A stretch of 64,000 nucleotides of DNA from VAXT01 sp963794605 (lineage in GTDB: Bacteria; Actinomycetota; Thermoleophilia; Gaiellales; Gaiellaceae): contig CAWCEN010000002.1 of assembly GCA_963794605.1 (NCBI GenBank), positions 1 through 64,000 on the forward strand. The letters run 5' to 3'. Positions 34,067 through 43,492 of the stretch are shown one piece after another (position 1 is the first letter of the stretch; each line of letters opens with the position of its first letter). The notes beneath the pieces are model-generated. The model saw nothing but the letters and a program-made list of their open reading frames with translations, was not told the origin of the DNA and made no database searches. The position numbers were made by a program, and so were the translations under genes.

Positions 34067-34168
34067 ATGCGCGATCTCGTGTTCATCGCTGTCGTCGTCG
34101 GCTTCTTCGCCCTGGCCGTGCTCTTCGTGAAGGCCTGCGAGGCGATCCTCGAGCAGGAGCGCGACTGA
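34067..34168 (+). CDS. Micro-protein 1 of the kdp operon (33 residues, one membrane helix)
   Basis: ATG at 34067 follows ACAAGGAGGGC. The product is MRDLVFIAVVVGFFALAVLF followed by VKACEAILEQERD: a single 19-residue membrane helix and a charged tail with one cysteine. The stop overlaps the kdpF ATG (TGATG). The strong ribosome site and the overlap make translation likely. I recall similar short ORFs before kdpF in other actinobacteria, but not a name. Possibly an assembly or regulatory subunit of the potassium pump. Confidence 0.7.
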   Translation: MRDLVFIAVVVGFFALAVLFVKACEAILEQERD

Positions 34169-34260
34169 TGGGCTGGCAGAACGCCGTCGGCCTCGTGCTC
34201 TCGATCGCGGTGCTCGTGTACCTCGTCTACGCCCTCCTCGCGCCGGAAAAGCTCGGATGA
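34168..34260 (+). CDS. kdpF: KdpF, small stabilising subunit of the Kdp potassium ATPase
   Basis: 30 residues with one membrane helix ending in YLVYALLAPEKLG; the Y-L-x-x-AL-x-x-P-E-K pattern is the KdpF hallmark. KdpF binds between KdpA and KdpB and stabilises the complex. It overlaps its neighbours at both ends (TGATG and ATGA), so all are translationally coupled. Confidence 0.85.
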   Translation: MGWQNAVGLVLSIAVLVYLVYALLAPEKLG

Positions 34261-34358
34261 AAGAGCTCGAGGAAGTGCTGACGGTCGTATTGCTGGTGCT
34301 CGGGCTCGCGCTCGGGTTCACCTTCCTGTTCGCGGTGTTCCGGGACCTGCGGCGATGA
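34257..34358 (+). CDS. Micro-protein 2 of the kdp operon (33 residues, one membrane helix)
   Basis: MKELEEVLTVVLLVLGLALG followed by FTFLFAVFRDLRR: short acidic N-terminus, a ~22-residue hydrophobic helix and a basic C-terminus, so the N-terminus is predicted outside. It lies between kdpF and kdpA with ATGA overlaps on both sides. Not KdpF by motif. Function unknown; position suggests a further subunit of the pump. Confidence 0.65.
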   Translation: MKELEEVLTVVLLVLGLALGFTFLFAVFRDLRR

Positions 34359-36046
34359 GCTGGCAGAACTGGCTCCAACTGCTTGCGCTCGTAGCGAGCA
34401 TCTTCGTAGTCACGCGGCTGCTCGGCCCGTATCTCGCCCGGGTGCTGGAAGGCGGCCCGGCGCCTGGGGATCGCGTGTTCCTGCCCGTCGAGCGCCTGAT
34501 CTACCGCGCGACCGGCGTCGACCCGAAACGCGAGCAGCCCTGGACCGCCTACACGCTCTCGCTCCTCGCGTTCAGCGCCGTGTCGGTCATCGGCCTGTAC
34601 CTGCTCCAGCGGGTCCAGGGCGAATTCCCGCTGAACCCGACAAACGTCCTGGCCGTTCCGCCCGCGCTCGCCTTCAACACCGCCGCGAGCTTCGCCACGA
34701 ACACGAACTGGCAGAACTACGGCGGCGAGTCGACGATGAGCCACCTGACGCAGATGGCCGGCCTGACGGTGCAGAACTTCGCCTCTGCCGCCGTCGGGAT
34801 CGCCGTCGCGGTCGCGCTCATCCGCGGGCTCGTTCGGAGGCGCTCGGAGACGATCGGGAACTTCTGGGCGGATCTCACGCGGACGACGATCCGCGTGCTG
34901 CTTCCGCTCTCGCTCATCCTCGCTGTGCTGCTCGTCAGCCAGGGCGCCGTCCAGTCGCTGCGCGGGCCGGCGCATGTGACGACCCTCCAGGGCGCGACCC
35001 AGACGATCTGGCGCGGCCCGGTCGGCAGCCAGGAGTCGATCAAGGAGCTCGGCACGAACGGCGGCGGCCCCGCGAACGCCAACTCTGCGCACCCGTTCGA
35101 GAACCCAACCCCGTTCACGAACTTCCTCGAGATGCTCGCGCTGCTCTCGATCCCCTTCGCCCTCACGTACGCATTCGGACGCCTCGTCGGGAACCAGCGG
35201 CAAGGCTGGGCGATCTTCGCGGCGATGTTCGTGCTCTGGATCGCTTCGGCCGGCATCGCCACCCACTACGAGGTCGACGGCAATCCGAAGCTCGACTCTG
35301 TCGGCGCGAGTCAGTCCCTCGGCAACATGGAGGGCAAGGAGGTGCGGTTCGGCGCCGCCGCGACCGGCCTCTTCGCAGCCTCGACGACCGGTACCTCGAC
35401 CGGCGCCGTGATCGGCGCCCACGACAGTTTCACGCCGCTCGGCGGCGCAGTTCCACTCGTGAACATGATGCTCGGCGAGGTCTCCCCGGGCGGGACCGGA
35501 GCCGGGCTCTACGGGATGCTCATCTACGCCCTGCTCGCGGTCTTCATCGCGGGCCTGATGGTCGGCCGGACGCCCGAGTACCTCGGCAAGAAGATCCAGG
35601 CGGCGGAGATGAAGCTCGTCACGCTCTACATCCTCATCGTGCCGACCCTGATCCTCGTCTTCTCGGGGATCGCGGTGGTGCTCGACCGGGCGACGTCGTC
35701 GATCCTGAACCCCGGCGCGCACGGGCTCTCCGAGGTCGTCTATGCGTACACGTCGACGGCGAACAACAACGGATCCGCTTTCGGCGGGCTGACCGGGAAC
35801 ACGGACTGGTTCAACACGACGCTCGGGCTGACCATGCTCGCGGGCCGCTTCCTGCCGATCGTCCTCGTGCTCGCGCTCGCGGGGTCGCTGGCCCGGAAGC
35901 AGCCCGTGCCGCCCTCGGCCGGCACGTTCCCGACCGGCACGCCGCTGTTCGCGACGCTGCTCGTCGGCATCGTCCTGATCGTCGTCGCGCTCACCTACTT
36001 CCCGGTGCTCTCGCTGGGGCCGATCCTGGAGCAGCTGGGGCTATGA
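34355..36046 (+). CDS. kdpA: Potassium-transporting ATPase subunit KdpA (K+-selective channel-like subunit)
   Basis: 563 residues with about ten membrane helices. Selectivity-filter-type loops are visible, including NTNWQNYGGESTMSHLTQM, ELGTNGGGPANANSAHPFEN and TSTANNNGSAFGGLTGNT. KdpA takes up K+ and passes it along a tunnel to KdpB. Starts at the ATGA overlap with micro-protein 2 and is coupled by ATGA to kdpB. Full length for the family. Confidence 0.97.
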   Translation: MSWQNWLQLLALVASIFVVTRLLGPYLARVLEGGPAPGDRVFLPVERLIYRATGVDPKREQPWTAYTLSLLAFSAVSVIGLYLLQRVQGEFPLNPTNVLAVPPALAFNTAASFATNTNWQNYGGESTMSHLTQMAGLTVQNFASAAVGIAVAVALIRGLVRRRSETIGNFWADLTRTTIRVLLPLSLILAVLLVSQGAVQSLRGPAHVTTLQGATQTIWRGPVGSQESIKELGTNGGGPANANSAHPFENPTPFTNFLEMLALLSIPFALTYAFGRLVGNQRQGWAIFAAMFVLWIASAGIATHYEVDGNPKLDSVGASQSLGNMEGKEVRFGAAATGLFAASTTGTSTGAVIGAHDSFTPLGGAVPLVNMMLGEVSPGGTGAGLYGMLIYALLAVFIAGLMVGRTPEYLGKKIQAAEMKLVTLYILIVPTLILVFSGIAVVLDRATSSILNPGAHGLSEVVYAYTSTANNNGSAFGGLTGNTDWFNTTLGLTMLAGRFLPIVLVLALAGSLARKQPVPPSAGTFPTGTPLFATLLVGIVLIVVALTYFPVLSLGPILEQLGL

Positions 36047-38058
36047 GCCTGCGCAACGCACCCCGGTCACTGCTCGACCGCGAGATCCTCGTGCGCGCTG
36101 CCGGCGACAGCGTGCTCAAGCTCGACCCGCGCCGCATGGCGGGCAACCCGGTCATGTTCGTCGTCGAGCTCGGGAGCGTCCTGGTCACCGTGCTCGCGAT
36201 CAAGGACCCGAGCCTCTTCGCCTGGCTCGTGGCGATCTGGCTCTGGTTCACGGTGCTGTTCGCGACCTTCGCCGAAGCGGTCGCCGAGGGCCGTGGCAAG
36301 GCGCAGGCGGACGAGCTCAGAAAGACGCGCGCGGAGACGATCGCGCACCGGCGCCGGAACGGGTCACTGGAGGACGTCCCCAGCTCCGCGTTGCAGCTGG
36401 GCAACGAGATCGTCGTTTCAGCGGGCGAGGTGATTCCCGCGGACGGAACGGTGATCGAAGGCATCGCGAGCGTCGACGAGTCGGCGATCACCGGCGAGTC
36501 GGCTCCCGTGATTCGCGAGTCCGGCGGCGATCGCTCGGCCGTGACGGGCGGCACGCGGGTGCTCTCCGACCAGATCGTGATCAAGGTCACCGCGCAGCCC
36601 GGCGAGAGCTTCCTCGACCGAATGATCGCGCTCGTCGAGGGGGCTGAACGCCAGAAGACGCCGAACGAGATCGCGCTCAACATCCTCCTCGCAGGCCTGA
36701 CGATCGTTTTCCTGCTCGCCGTCGTCACGCTGCAGCCGTTCGCGATCTACTCCGGTGCGGAGCAGGACGTGATCGTCCTCGTCGCGCTCCTCGTGTGCCT
36801 GATCCCGACGACGATCGGCGGGCTGCTCTCTGCGATCGGCATCGCGGGCATGGACCGCCTCGTGCGCCGGAACGTCCTCGCGCTCAGCGGCCGCGCGGTC
36901 GAAGCGGCCGGCGACTGCTCGACGCTCCTGCTCGACAAGACCGGCACGATCACGCTCGGCAACCGCCAGGCCGCGGAGTTCATGCCGCTCCCCGGGGTCG
37001 ACGAGCGCGAGCTCGCCGACGCCGCGCAGCTCTCGAGCCTGGCCGACGAGACGCCTGAGGGCCGCTCGATCGTCGTGCTCGCGAAGGATCGCTACGGCAT
37101 CCGGGAGCGCGAAGTCGGCGTCGGCTCGCTCGTGCCGTTCACCGCCGAGACGCGGATGAGCGGCGTCGACCTGAACGGGACGAAGATCCGCAAGGGCGCC
37201 GGCGACGCGATCCGCCGCTGGGTCGAGGCGGACGGCGGAACCGTCCCGCCGGAGCTCGAGCCGATCGTCGATGAGATCGCGCGCTCCGGCGGCACTCCGC
37301 TCGTCGTCGCCACGAATAAGAAAACGCTCGGCGTCGTGTACCTCAAGGATGTCGTCAAGGAGGGCCTGCGCGAGCGCTTCGCCGAGCTGCGCGCGATGGG
37401 CATCCGCACGGTCATGATCACCGGCGACAACCCGCTCACCGCGAAGGCGATCGCGGACGAGTCGGGCGTCGACGACTTCCTCGCCGAGGCCACGCCCGAA
37501 GACAAGATGGCGCTGATCAGGCGCGAGCAGGCGGGCGGCAACCTCGTCGCGATGACGGGCGACGGGACGAACGACGCTCCCGCGCTCGCCGCCGCGGACG
37601 TCGGCGTCGCGATGAACACCGGCACGCAGGCCGCCCGCGAGGCCGGGAACATGGTCGACCTCGACTCGAACCCGACGAAGCTGATCGATATCGTCGAGAT
37701 CGGGAAGCAGCTCCTGATCACGCGCGGCTCGCTGACGACGTTCTCGATCGCGAACGACGTCGCCAAGTACTTCGCGATCATCCCTGCGATGTTCGCGGGC
37801 ACCTTCCCGGTGCTCGACCGGCTGAACATCATGGACCTCTCGAGCGCGCAGTCCGCGATCACCTCGGCCGTGATCTTCAACGCGCTGATCATCGTGGCGT
37901 TGATCCCGCTCGCCCTGCGCGGCGTGCGCTTCCGCGCCCAGTCGGCGGCCACGGTGCTTCGCCGGAACCTGCTCATCTACGGCGTCGGCGGGCTCATCGT
38001 GCCGTTCGTCGGCATCAAGCTGATCGATCTCGTGATCGGGAACGGGCTCGGGCTCTGA
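36043..38058 (+). CDS. kdpB: Potassium-transporting P-type ATPase subunit KdpB
   Basis: 671 residues. P-type motifs: TGES (SAITGESAPV), the phosphorylated Asp in DKTGTITLG, and hinge motif TGDGTNDAPAL; nucleotide-domain signature KGAGDAIRRW. It energises K+ transport with KdpA. The ATG overlaps the kdpA stop and the stop overlaps the kdpC start. No frameshift. Full length for the family. Confidence 0.97.
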   Translation: MSLRNAPRSLLDREILVRAAGDSVLKLDPRRMAGNPVMFVVELGSVLVTVLAIKDPSLFAWLVAIWLWFTVLFATFAEAVAEGRGKAQADELRKTRAETIAHRRRNGSLEDVPSSALQLGNEIVVSAGEVIPADGTVIEGIASVDESAITGESAPVIRESGGDRSAVTGGTRVLSDQIVIKVTAQPGESFLDRMIALVEGAERQKTPNEIALNILLAGLTIVFLLAVVTLQPFAIYSGAEQDVIVLVALLVCLIPTTIGGLLSAIGIAGMDRLVRRNVLALSGRAVEAAGDCSTLLLDKTGTITLGNRQAAEFMPLPGVDERELADAAQLSSLADETPEGRSIVVLAKDRYGIREREVGVGSLVPFTAETRMSGVDLNGTKIRKGAGDAIRRWVEADGGTVPPELEPIVDEIARSGGTPLVVATNKKTLGVVYLKDVVKEGLRERFAELRAMGIRTVMITGDNPLTAKAIADESGVDDFLAEATPEDKMALIRREQAGGNLVAMTGDGTNDAPALAAADVGVAMNTGTQAAREAGNMVDLDSNPTKLIDIVEIGKQLLITRGSLTTFSIANDVAKYFAIIPAMFAGTFPVLDRLNIMDLSSAQSAITSAVIFNALIIVALIPLALRGVRFRAQSAATVLRRNLLIYGVGGLIVPFVGIKLIDLVIGNGLGL

Positions 38059-38621
38059 TGCGGCGGCAGATCGTTCCCGCACTCCTTGTGTTCCTCTGCT
38101 TCACGGTGCTGACAGGCATCGTCTATCCGCTCGTCGTCACGGGCGTGACCCAGGTCGCGTTCCCGAACAGGGCCGACGGCTCACTCGTCGAGCGCGACGG
38201 CAACGTGGTCGGCTCGAGGTTGATCGGCCAGACGTTTACCGGCCCGCGCTACTTCCACTCGCGTCCGTCGGCCGCAGGTGACGGCTACGACGCGATGTCG
38301 AGCTCCGCCTCGAATCTCGGACCGACGAACCAGACGTTGCTCTCGGAGGTCCGCAAGCGCGTCCTGGTCTACGACGCTCTGAACAGGCACCTCGGGGCCG
38401 CGCCCGGCGACGCAGTCACCGCTTCAGGCTCCGGCCTCGACCCCCAGATCTCGCCGGCGAACGCCCGTCTGCAGGCGCCGCGCGTCGCGCGGATCCGCGG
38501 GCTCCCACTCCCCGTCGTGTTGAGCCTCATCGACAAGAAGACTGACGGACGGTCCCTCGGTTTCCTCGGCGAGCCCGGCGTCAACGTCCTCGAGCTCAAT
38601 CTCGCCCTAGACCAGGCGTAG
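38058..38621 (+). CDS. kdpC: Potassium-transporting ATPase subunit KdpC
   Basis: 187 residues with one N-terminal membrane helix (PALLVFLCFTVLTGIVYPLV) and an extracytoplasmic domain with the KdpC motifs GSRLIGQTFTGPRYFHSRPS and SGSGLDPQISPANARLQ. KdpC completes the KdpFABC pump. Coupled to kdpB at the start; 10 bp before kdpD. Confidence 0.96.
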   Translation: MRRQIVPALLVFLCFTVLTGIVYPLVVTGVTQVAFPNRADGSLVERDGNVVGSRLIGQTFTGPRYFHSRPSAAGDGYDAMSSSASNLGPTNQTLLSEVRKRVLVYDALNRHLGAAPGDAVTASGSGLDPQISPANARLQAPRVARIRGLPLPVVLSLIDKKTDGRSLGFLGEPGVNVLELNLALDQA

Positions 38622-38631
38622 CCTTAGAAGC

Positions 38632-41121
38632 ATGGCCCGGGGCCAGCTACGCATCTACCTCGGCGCGGCGGCAGGCGTCGGCAAGACCTACGCCATGCTC
38701 AACGAGGGAACGGCGCCGCGCCGGCTACGGCGAGGACATCGTCGTCGGCTACGTCGAGACGCACCGCCGGCCGAAAACCGCCGAGCAGATCGGCGACCTC
38801 GAGGTCGTGCCGCGCAAACGAGTCGAGTACCGCGGGTCGACGCTCGAGGAGATGGACGTCGATGCCGTTCTCGCCCGGCGCCCACAGGTCGCGCTCGTCG
38901 ACGAGCTCGCGCACACGAACGCGCCGGGCTCGCGAAACGAGAAGCGCTGGCAGGACGTCGAGGAGCTGCTCGACGCGGGCATCTCGGTCATCGGCACCCT
39001 CAACATCCAGCACCTCGAGTCGTTGAACGACGTCGTCGAGGAGATCACCGGCGTCAAGCAGCAGGAGACCATCCCCGACGCCGTCGTCCGTCGCGCCGAC
39101 GAGCTCCAGCTCGTCGACCTGACGCCGGTCGCTCTGCGCAACCGGCTCGCTCGTGGCGACGTCTACCCGCCCGAGCGGATCGACGCCGCGCTCGCGAACT
39201 ACTTCCGGCCCGGAAACCTCGCGGCCCTCCGCGAGCTCGCGCTCGCCTGGCTCGCCGACCGCGTCGACGAGGGCCTCGAGGAGTATCGGAAACGGCACGG
39301 GATCGAGGAGCCCTGGGAGACGCGCGAGCGAGTGCTCGTCGCGCTCACCGGCTCGCCCGACGGAGAGCGCCTGATCCGGCGGGCGGCGCGCATGGCGCAG
39401 CGGATGAACGGCGAGCTCGTCGCCGTCCACGTCGTTCCGCAGGACGGGCTCGCAGCGCCGACCGCAGAGCTGCTCGAGCGCCAGCGCAAGCTGGTCGGCG
39501 AGCTCGGCGCGAGCTACCACGAGGTCGTCGGCGAGGACATCGGCGACGCACTCCTGGACGCGGCGCGTTCGCTCAACGTGACCCAAATCGTGATGGGAGC
39601 GAGCAGGCGATCACGGTGGCAGCGCCTGACGAGAGGCTCGGTGATCGGCAAGGTGATTCGCGGGTCGGGCACGCGGATCGACGTCCACGTCGTCAGCCAT
39701 CCCGGATGCGGCCGAGGAGGCGTTCACCCTGCCCCGCACCCGCAGGCCTGCCTCGCTGCCTCAGCGGAGGGTTGCGCTCGGCCTCGTGCTCGCCGTCGTC
39801 GGCCCGCCCCTACTGGCCTACATCCTCGCTCAGCTGCGCGGGCAGATCGGGCTGCCGAGCGTGCTCCTTCTGTTCCTGCTGCTCGTAGTCTGGACGTCGG
39901 CGATCGGCGGACTCTGGCCAGCGCTCATCTCTGCCGTCATCGGCATCCTCCTCGTCAACTGGTACTTCACTCCCCCGCTCTACACGTTCGACATCGAGCG
40001 GGGCGAGAACATCCTCGCGCTCGTCGTGTTCCTCGCGGTCGCGGCGACGGTCAGCGTGTTCGTCGACCTCGCCGCGAGACGAGCCGTCCAGGGTCGGAGG
40101 GCGCAGGCCGAGGCCGAGGCGCTCAACCGGCTCGCCGGGTCGGCTCCCGTCGACGCGGTGCTCGACAGCCTGCGGCGCGTCCTGAACGCGGAGGGAGCGG
40201 CGGTCCTGCACCGGACGGAGAACGGCTGGCGGATCGAGGCGACGAGCGGCGGCCGCATTCCCACCACTCCCAAGGCAGCCGCGACGGCGGTCAACCTCGA
40301 CGAGGAGCACGTCCTCGTCCTCGCGGGCCGGCCGATTCGCGCAGAAGACCAGCGCGTCCTCGAAGCGTTCGCCAAGGAGCTCAGGGCCTCGGTCGAGCTC
40401 GGCGAGCTCGAGGCGGAGGTGAAGGCGGCGGGCGTCGTCTCGGCCGCGAACGAGCTCCGCGCGGCGATCCTCTCTGCGGTGTCGCACGACCTGCGAACGC
40501 CGCTCTCCGCGATCAAGGCCTCCGTGACGAGTCTGCTCCAGGACGACGTCGACTGGACGCCGGAGGCGCGCCGCGAATTCCTCGAGACGATCGCCGAGGA
40601 GACCGATCGCCTGATCGCGCTCGTCGGGAAACCTGCTCGACATGAGCCGGCTCCAGACCGACGCCCTCGAGATCCTGCCCAGCCGGGTCGGCCTGGAAGA
40701 GGTGCTGCCCGCGGCGCTCAGCAGCCTCGGGGTCGGCGACGACTCGATCGAGCTCGACGTGCCCGAGACGCTGCCCCGCGTCTTCGCCGACCCGGGATTG
40801 CTCGAGCGCGCACTCGCGAACGTGATCGACAACGCGGTCCGCTTCTCGCCGCCCGGAGTGCCGCCCCGGATCACGGCCGGCGCGACGGACGGTTACGTCG
40901 ACGTGCGCGTCGTCGACCAGGGTCCAGGCGTGCCTGCGCCCGACGTAGAGCGCCTGTTCATGCCGTTCCAGCGCCTCGGAGACGCGAGCTCGGACGAGGG
41001 CGTAGGGCTCGGCCTCGCGGTCGCGAAAGGCTTCGTCGAGGCGATGGGCGGCGAGATCGAGGTCGAGAGCACCCCCGGCGGGGGTCTGACGATCGTCACG
41101 CGGCTGCGGGTCGCCGAATGA
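38632..41121 (+). pseudogene. kdpD: Sensor kinase KdpD, interrupted by three single-base gains
   Basis: KdpD senses K+ limitation/turgor and phosphorylates KdpE. All domains are present in three frames: KdpD N-terminal ATP-binding domain (YLGAAAGVGKTYAMLNEG; VALVDELAHTN), universal-stress-like domain (VLVALTGSPDGERLIRRAAR), four-helix membrane domain (LLAYILAQLRGQIGLPSVLL), HisKA (AVSHDLRTPLSAIKAS) and HATPase (NVIDNAVRFSPPG, GVGLGLAVAKGF). Frame breaks lie at about 38711-38720, at 39704-39705 (an extra G, CCCGGATGC for CCCGATGC) and at 40629-40631 (AAA for AA). Dropping one base at each gives one 828-residue frame from ATG 38632 to TGA 41121. Either errors in the assembly or recent inactivation; kdpE and kdpFABC are intact. 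Confidence 0.88.
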
Positions 41122-41810
41122 GCCGGATCCTCGTCGTCGACGACGAGCCGCAGATCCTGCGCGCGCTCGGGACGAACCTCCGCGCTCGCGGCTACGACGT
41201 GGAACTGGCGCCGACGGGCGAGGCCGCACTCGCAGTTGCGGCACGCAAGCATCCCGACCTGGTCGTGCTCGACCTGGGCTTGCCAGGGATCGACGGCGTC
41301 GAGGTGATCCGCGGCCTGCGCGGCTGGACTTCGATTCCGATCATCGTCCTCTCGGTGCGCGAAGGCGAGGGCGAGAAGGTCGCCGCCCTCGACGCCGGCG
41401 CCGACGACTACGTCACGAAGCCGTTCGGCATGGACGAGCTGCTTGCGCGGCTCCGCGCGGCGCTGCGGCGAGCGGCACCGGCTGAGGAGGAGGCGGTCGT
41501 CGAGACCCCGGACTTCACGGTCGACCTCGCGTCGAAACGCGTGACCGCGGCCGACGGCGAAGTGAAGCTCACCCCGACCGAGTGGCACGTCGTCGAGGTG
41601 CTCGTCCGAAACGCGGGCAAGCTCATCTCACAACGCCAGCTGCTCCAGGAGGTCTGGGGCCCCCAGTACGAAACGGAGACGAACTACCTGCGCGTCTACC
41701 TCGCCCAGATCCGCCGCAAGCTCGAACCGGATCCCGCCAGGCCCCGCTACTTCATCACCGAGGCGCGAATGGGCTACCGCTTCGAGCCGGACGGCCCGAC
41801 GCCTCACTGA
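41118..41810 (+). CDS. kdpE: Response regulator KdpE
   Basis: 230 residues. Receiver domain with DDEPQILR, phospho-acceptor Asp in LVVLDLGLPG, and Lys in DDYVTKPFG; then an OmpR-type winged helix (LTPTEWHVVEVLVRNAGKLI, YLRVYLAQIRRKLEPDP). It activates the kdp operon under K+ limitation. The ATG overlaps the kdpD stop (ATGA). Confidence 0.95.
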   Translation: MSRILVVDDEPQILRALGTNLRARGYDVELAPTGEAALAVAARKHPDLVVLDLGLPGIDGVEVIRGLRGWTSIPIIVLSVREGEGEKVAALDAGADDYVTKPFGMDELLARLRAALRRAAPAEEEAVVETPDFTVDLASKRVTAADGEVKLTPTEWHVVEVLVRNAGKLISQRQLLQEVWGPQYETETNYLRVYLAQIRRKLEPDPARPRYFITEARMGYRFEPDGPTPH

Positions 41811-41823
41811 GCCGATAGCGTCC

Positions 41824-43011
41824 GTGCGCGTGGAAGCGTCCGTGCGCGTAGAGCGGGTCACACCGCTCGAGCTCTTCTTCGACCTCGTCTTCGTCTTCGC
41901 GATCACGCAGGTCACGACCCTCCTCTCGGACGACCCGACCTGGAAAGGGCTCCTGCAGGGCTTGATCGTGCTCGCAGCGCTCTGGTGGGCATGGGCCGCC
42001 TACGCGTGGCTGACGAACACGCTCAACCCGGAGGAGGGCCTCGTCAGGATCGCGATGTTCGTCGTGATGGGAGCGATGCTCGTTTGCGGGCTCGCCGTCC
42101 CCGAGGCGTTCGGCGACCACGGCGTGATCTTCGGCGTCGCCTACCTCGTCGTCCGCGCGATGCACCTGACGTTGTACTCGCTGGCCGCGCGCGGCGACCC
42201 CGACCTGCTCGGCGCCGTGCTGCGGATGGCTCCGTCCTCGACGATCAGCGGCTTTCTGATCCTCGGGGCCGGATTCCTCGAGGGCAAGGAACGGACGACA
42301 CTGTGGATCCTGGCGCTGGCGATCGACTACCTCGGCGTGCTCGTCGGCCGAGGCCAGGGCTGGCGGCTCTCGCCCGGCCACTTCGTCGAGCGGCACGGCC
42401 TGGTCGTGATCATCGCCATCGGCGAGTCGATCGTCGCGCTCGGCGTGAGCGCGTCCGGAACGCCGCTGACCGCGGGCGTCATTACGACCGCTCTCGTCGG
42501 AATGACGATCGCGACCGCGCTCTGGTGGACCTACTTCGACTGGGTCGCGCTCGTCCTCGAGCACCGGCTCCGCCAGGCCACGGGCACCGCGCAGACCACC
42601 CTCGCGCGGGACGCCTTCAGCTACCTGCACTTCGTGATGGTCGCGGGGATCGTGCTCTTTGCGATGAGTCTGAAGAAGGCGCTCGCGCACTACGACGCGC
42701 ATCTAGCCGTGGTGCCCGCGACTGCGCTCTGCGCCGGCCTCGGCGCCTACCTCCTCGCACATGTTCTCCTCCGCTACCGGATCTCGGGGACGATCGGCCG
42801 CGGCCGACCCGTGGCGTTCGCCGCGTTGATGGTGCTCTGGCCGTTCGCAGACGACATGCCTGCACTCGCTGCGCTGTCGATCGCCGCGGCGATCTTCGTC
42901 GTCTTGATCGCGTACGAGGGGATCCGCTACCGCGAGCCGCGCTCGTTCATCCGGCACGGCGGCGTTCCGACGCCGGAGATGATGCGCGGGCAGCGGGTGG
43001 GGACGGGCTGA
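41824..43011 (+). CDS. Low-temperature-requirement A family membrane protein
   Basis: 395 residues from GTG with about ten membrane helices. The N-terminus VTPLELFFDLVFVFAITQVT is the LtrA family signature, and VVIIAIGESIVALG is another. LtrA proteins are uncharacterised biochemically; the Listeria gene was linked to growth at low temperature. It is placed 13 bp after kdpE and may be in that operon. Its 3' end overlaps a convergent MarR gene by 65 bp. Confidence 0.88.
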   Translation: MRVEASVRVERVTPLELFFDLVFVFAITQVTTLLSDDPTWKGLLQGLIVLAALWWAWAAYAWLTNTLNPEEGLVRIAMFVVMGAMLVCGLAVPEAFGDHGVIFGVAYLVVRAMHLTLYSLAARGDPDLLGAVLRMAPSSTISGFLILGAGFLEGKERTTLWILALAIDYLGVLVGRGQGWRLSPGHFVERHGLVVIIAIGESIVALGVSASGTPLTAGVITTALVGMTIATALWWTYFDWVALVLEHRLRQATGTAQTTLARDAFSYLHFVMVAGIVLFAMSLKKALAHYDAHLAVVPATALCAGLGAYLLAHVLLRYRISGTIGRGRPVAFAALMVLWPFADDMPALAALSIAAAIFVVLIAYEGIRYREPRSFIRHGGVPTPEMMRGQRVGTG

Positions 43012-43447
43012 CGGCGAGCTCCTCGTCGATCGCCTGCCGCAGGTCGGTCAGGCTCTCTCGCAGCACCGTCGTCTTCCGGCTGCCGAGCCGCGCCTCGACC
43101 GCCTCCGCGTAGCTCCGGAACCGCGGCCGCGCCTTGTTCAGGAGCCGGCGCCCAGGCGGCGTGAGCCGGATCAGGAACGATCGGCCGTCCGCGGGATTGT
43201 CGATCCGCTCGGCGTGCCCGCGGCGCTCGAGCCTGCGCACGCGGAACGTCACCGTCGAAAGAGGCATTACCAGCAGCTCCGCCAGCGCAGTCGGCGTCAG
43301 CGGCCCGTCGGCGCCGATCACGACGTAGAACGGATAGTCGTCCGGCGGGAGCTCGGTGCCTTCGAGCGCGACCTCGACCAGACGCTTCCGCTTCTGCTGC
43401 GTCCAGAAGACTTCGAAGAGGATCGTCGGTGGGCCGGTGGCGGGCAC
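42947..43447 (-). CDS. MarR-family transcriptional regulator
   Basis: 166 residues. Winged helix with TPTALAELLVMPLSTVTFRV and RRLERRGHAERIDNPADGRS, followed by the usual dimerisation helix. The C-terminal ~30 residues (PSPPAARASSPASERRRAG) are low-complexity and overlap the 3' end of the LtrA gene. Divergent from the exported propeller gene at 43493; a perfect inverted repeat between them is the likely operator. Confidence 0.85.
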   Translation of the reverse strand: MPATGPPTILFEVFWTQQKRKRLVEVALEGTELPPDDYPFYVVIGADGPLTPTALAELLVMPLSTVTFRVRRLERRGHAERIDNPADGRSFLIRLTPPGRRLLNKARPRFRSYAEAVEARLGSRKTTVLRESLTDLRQAIDEELAVSPSPPAARASSPASERRRAG

Positions 43448-43475
43448 GAGTTAGTGCAAGGTTGTTCTAAATTTG

Positions 43476-43489
43476 CTACAAGATTGTAG
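43476..43489. promoter_or_regulatory. Putative MarR operator CTACAA-GA-TTGTAG
   Basis: Perfect 6-bp arms with a two-base centre in an AT-rich 45-bp gap between the MarR gene and the propeller gene, only three bases before the latter's ATG (leaderless or operator-overlapping start). Confidence 0.6.
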
Positions 43490-43492
43490 TAC

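Noticed and set aside
36418..38082. 554-codon - strand frame across kdpB
   Set aside because: Shadow of kdpB on the other strand, no recognisable domain.
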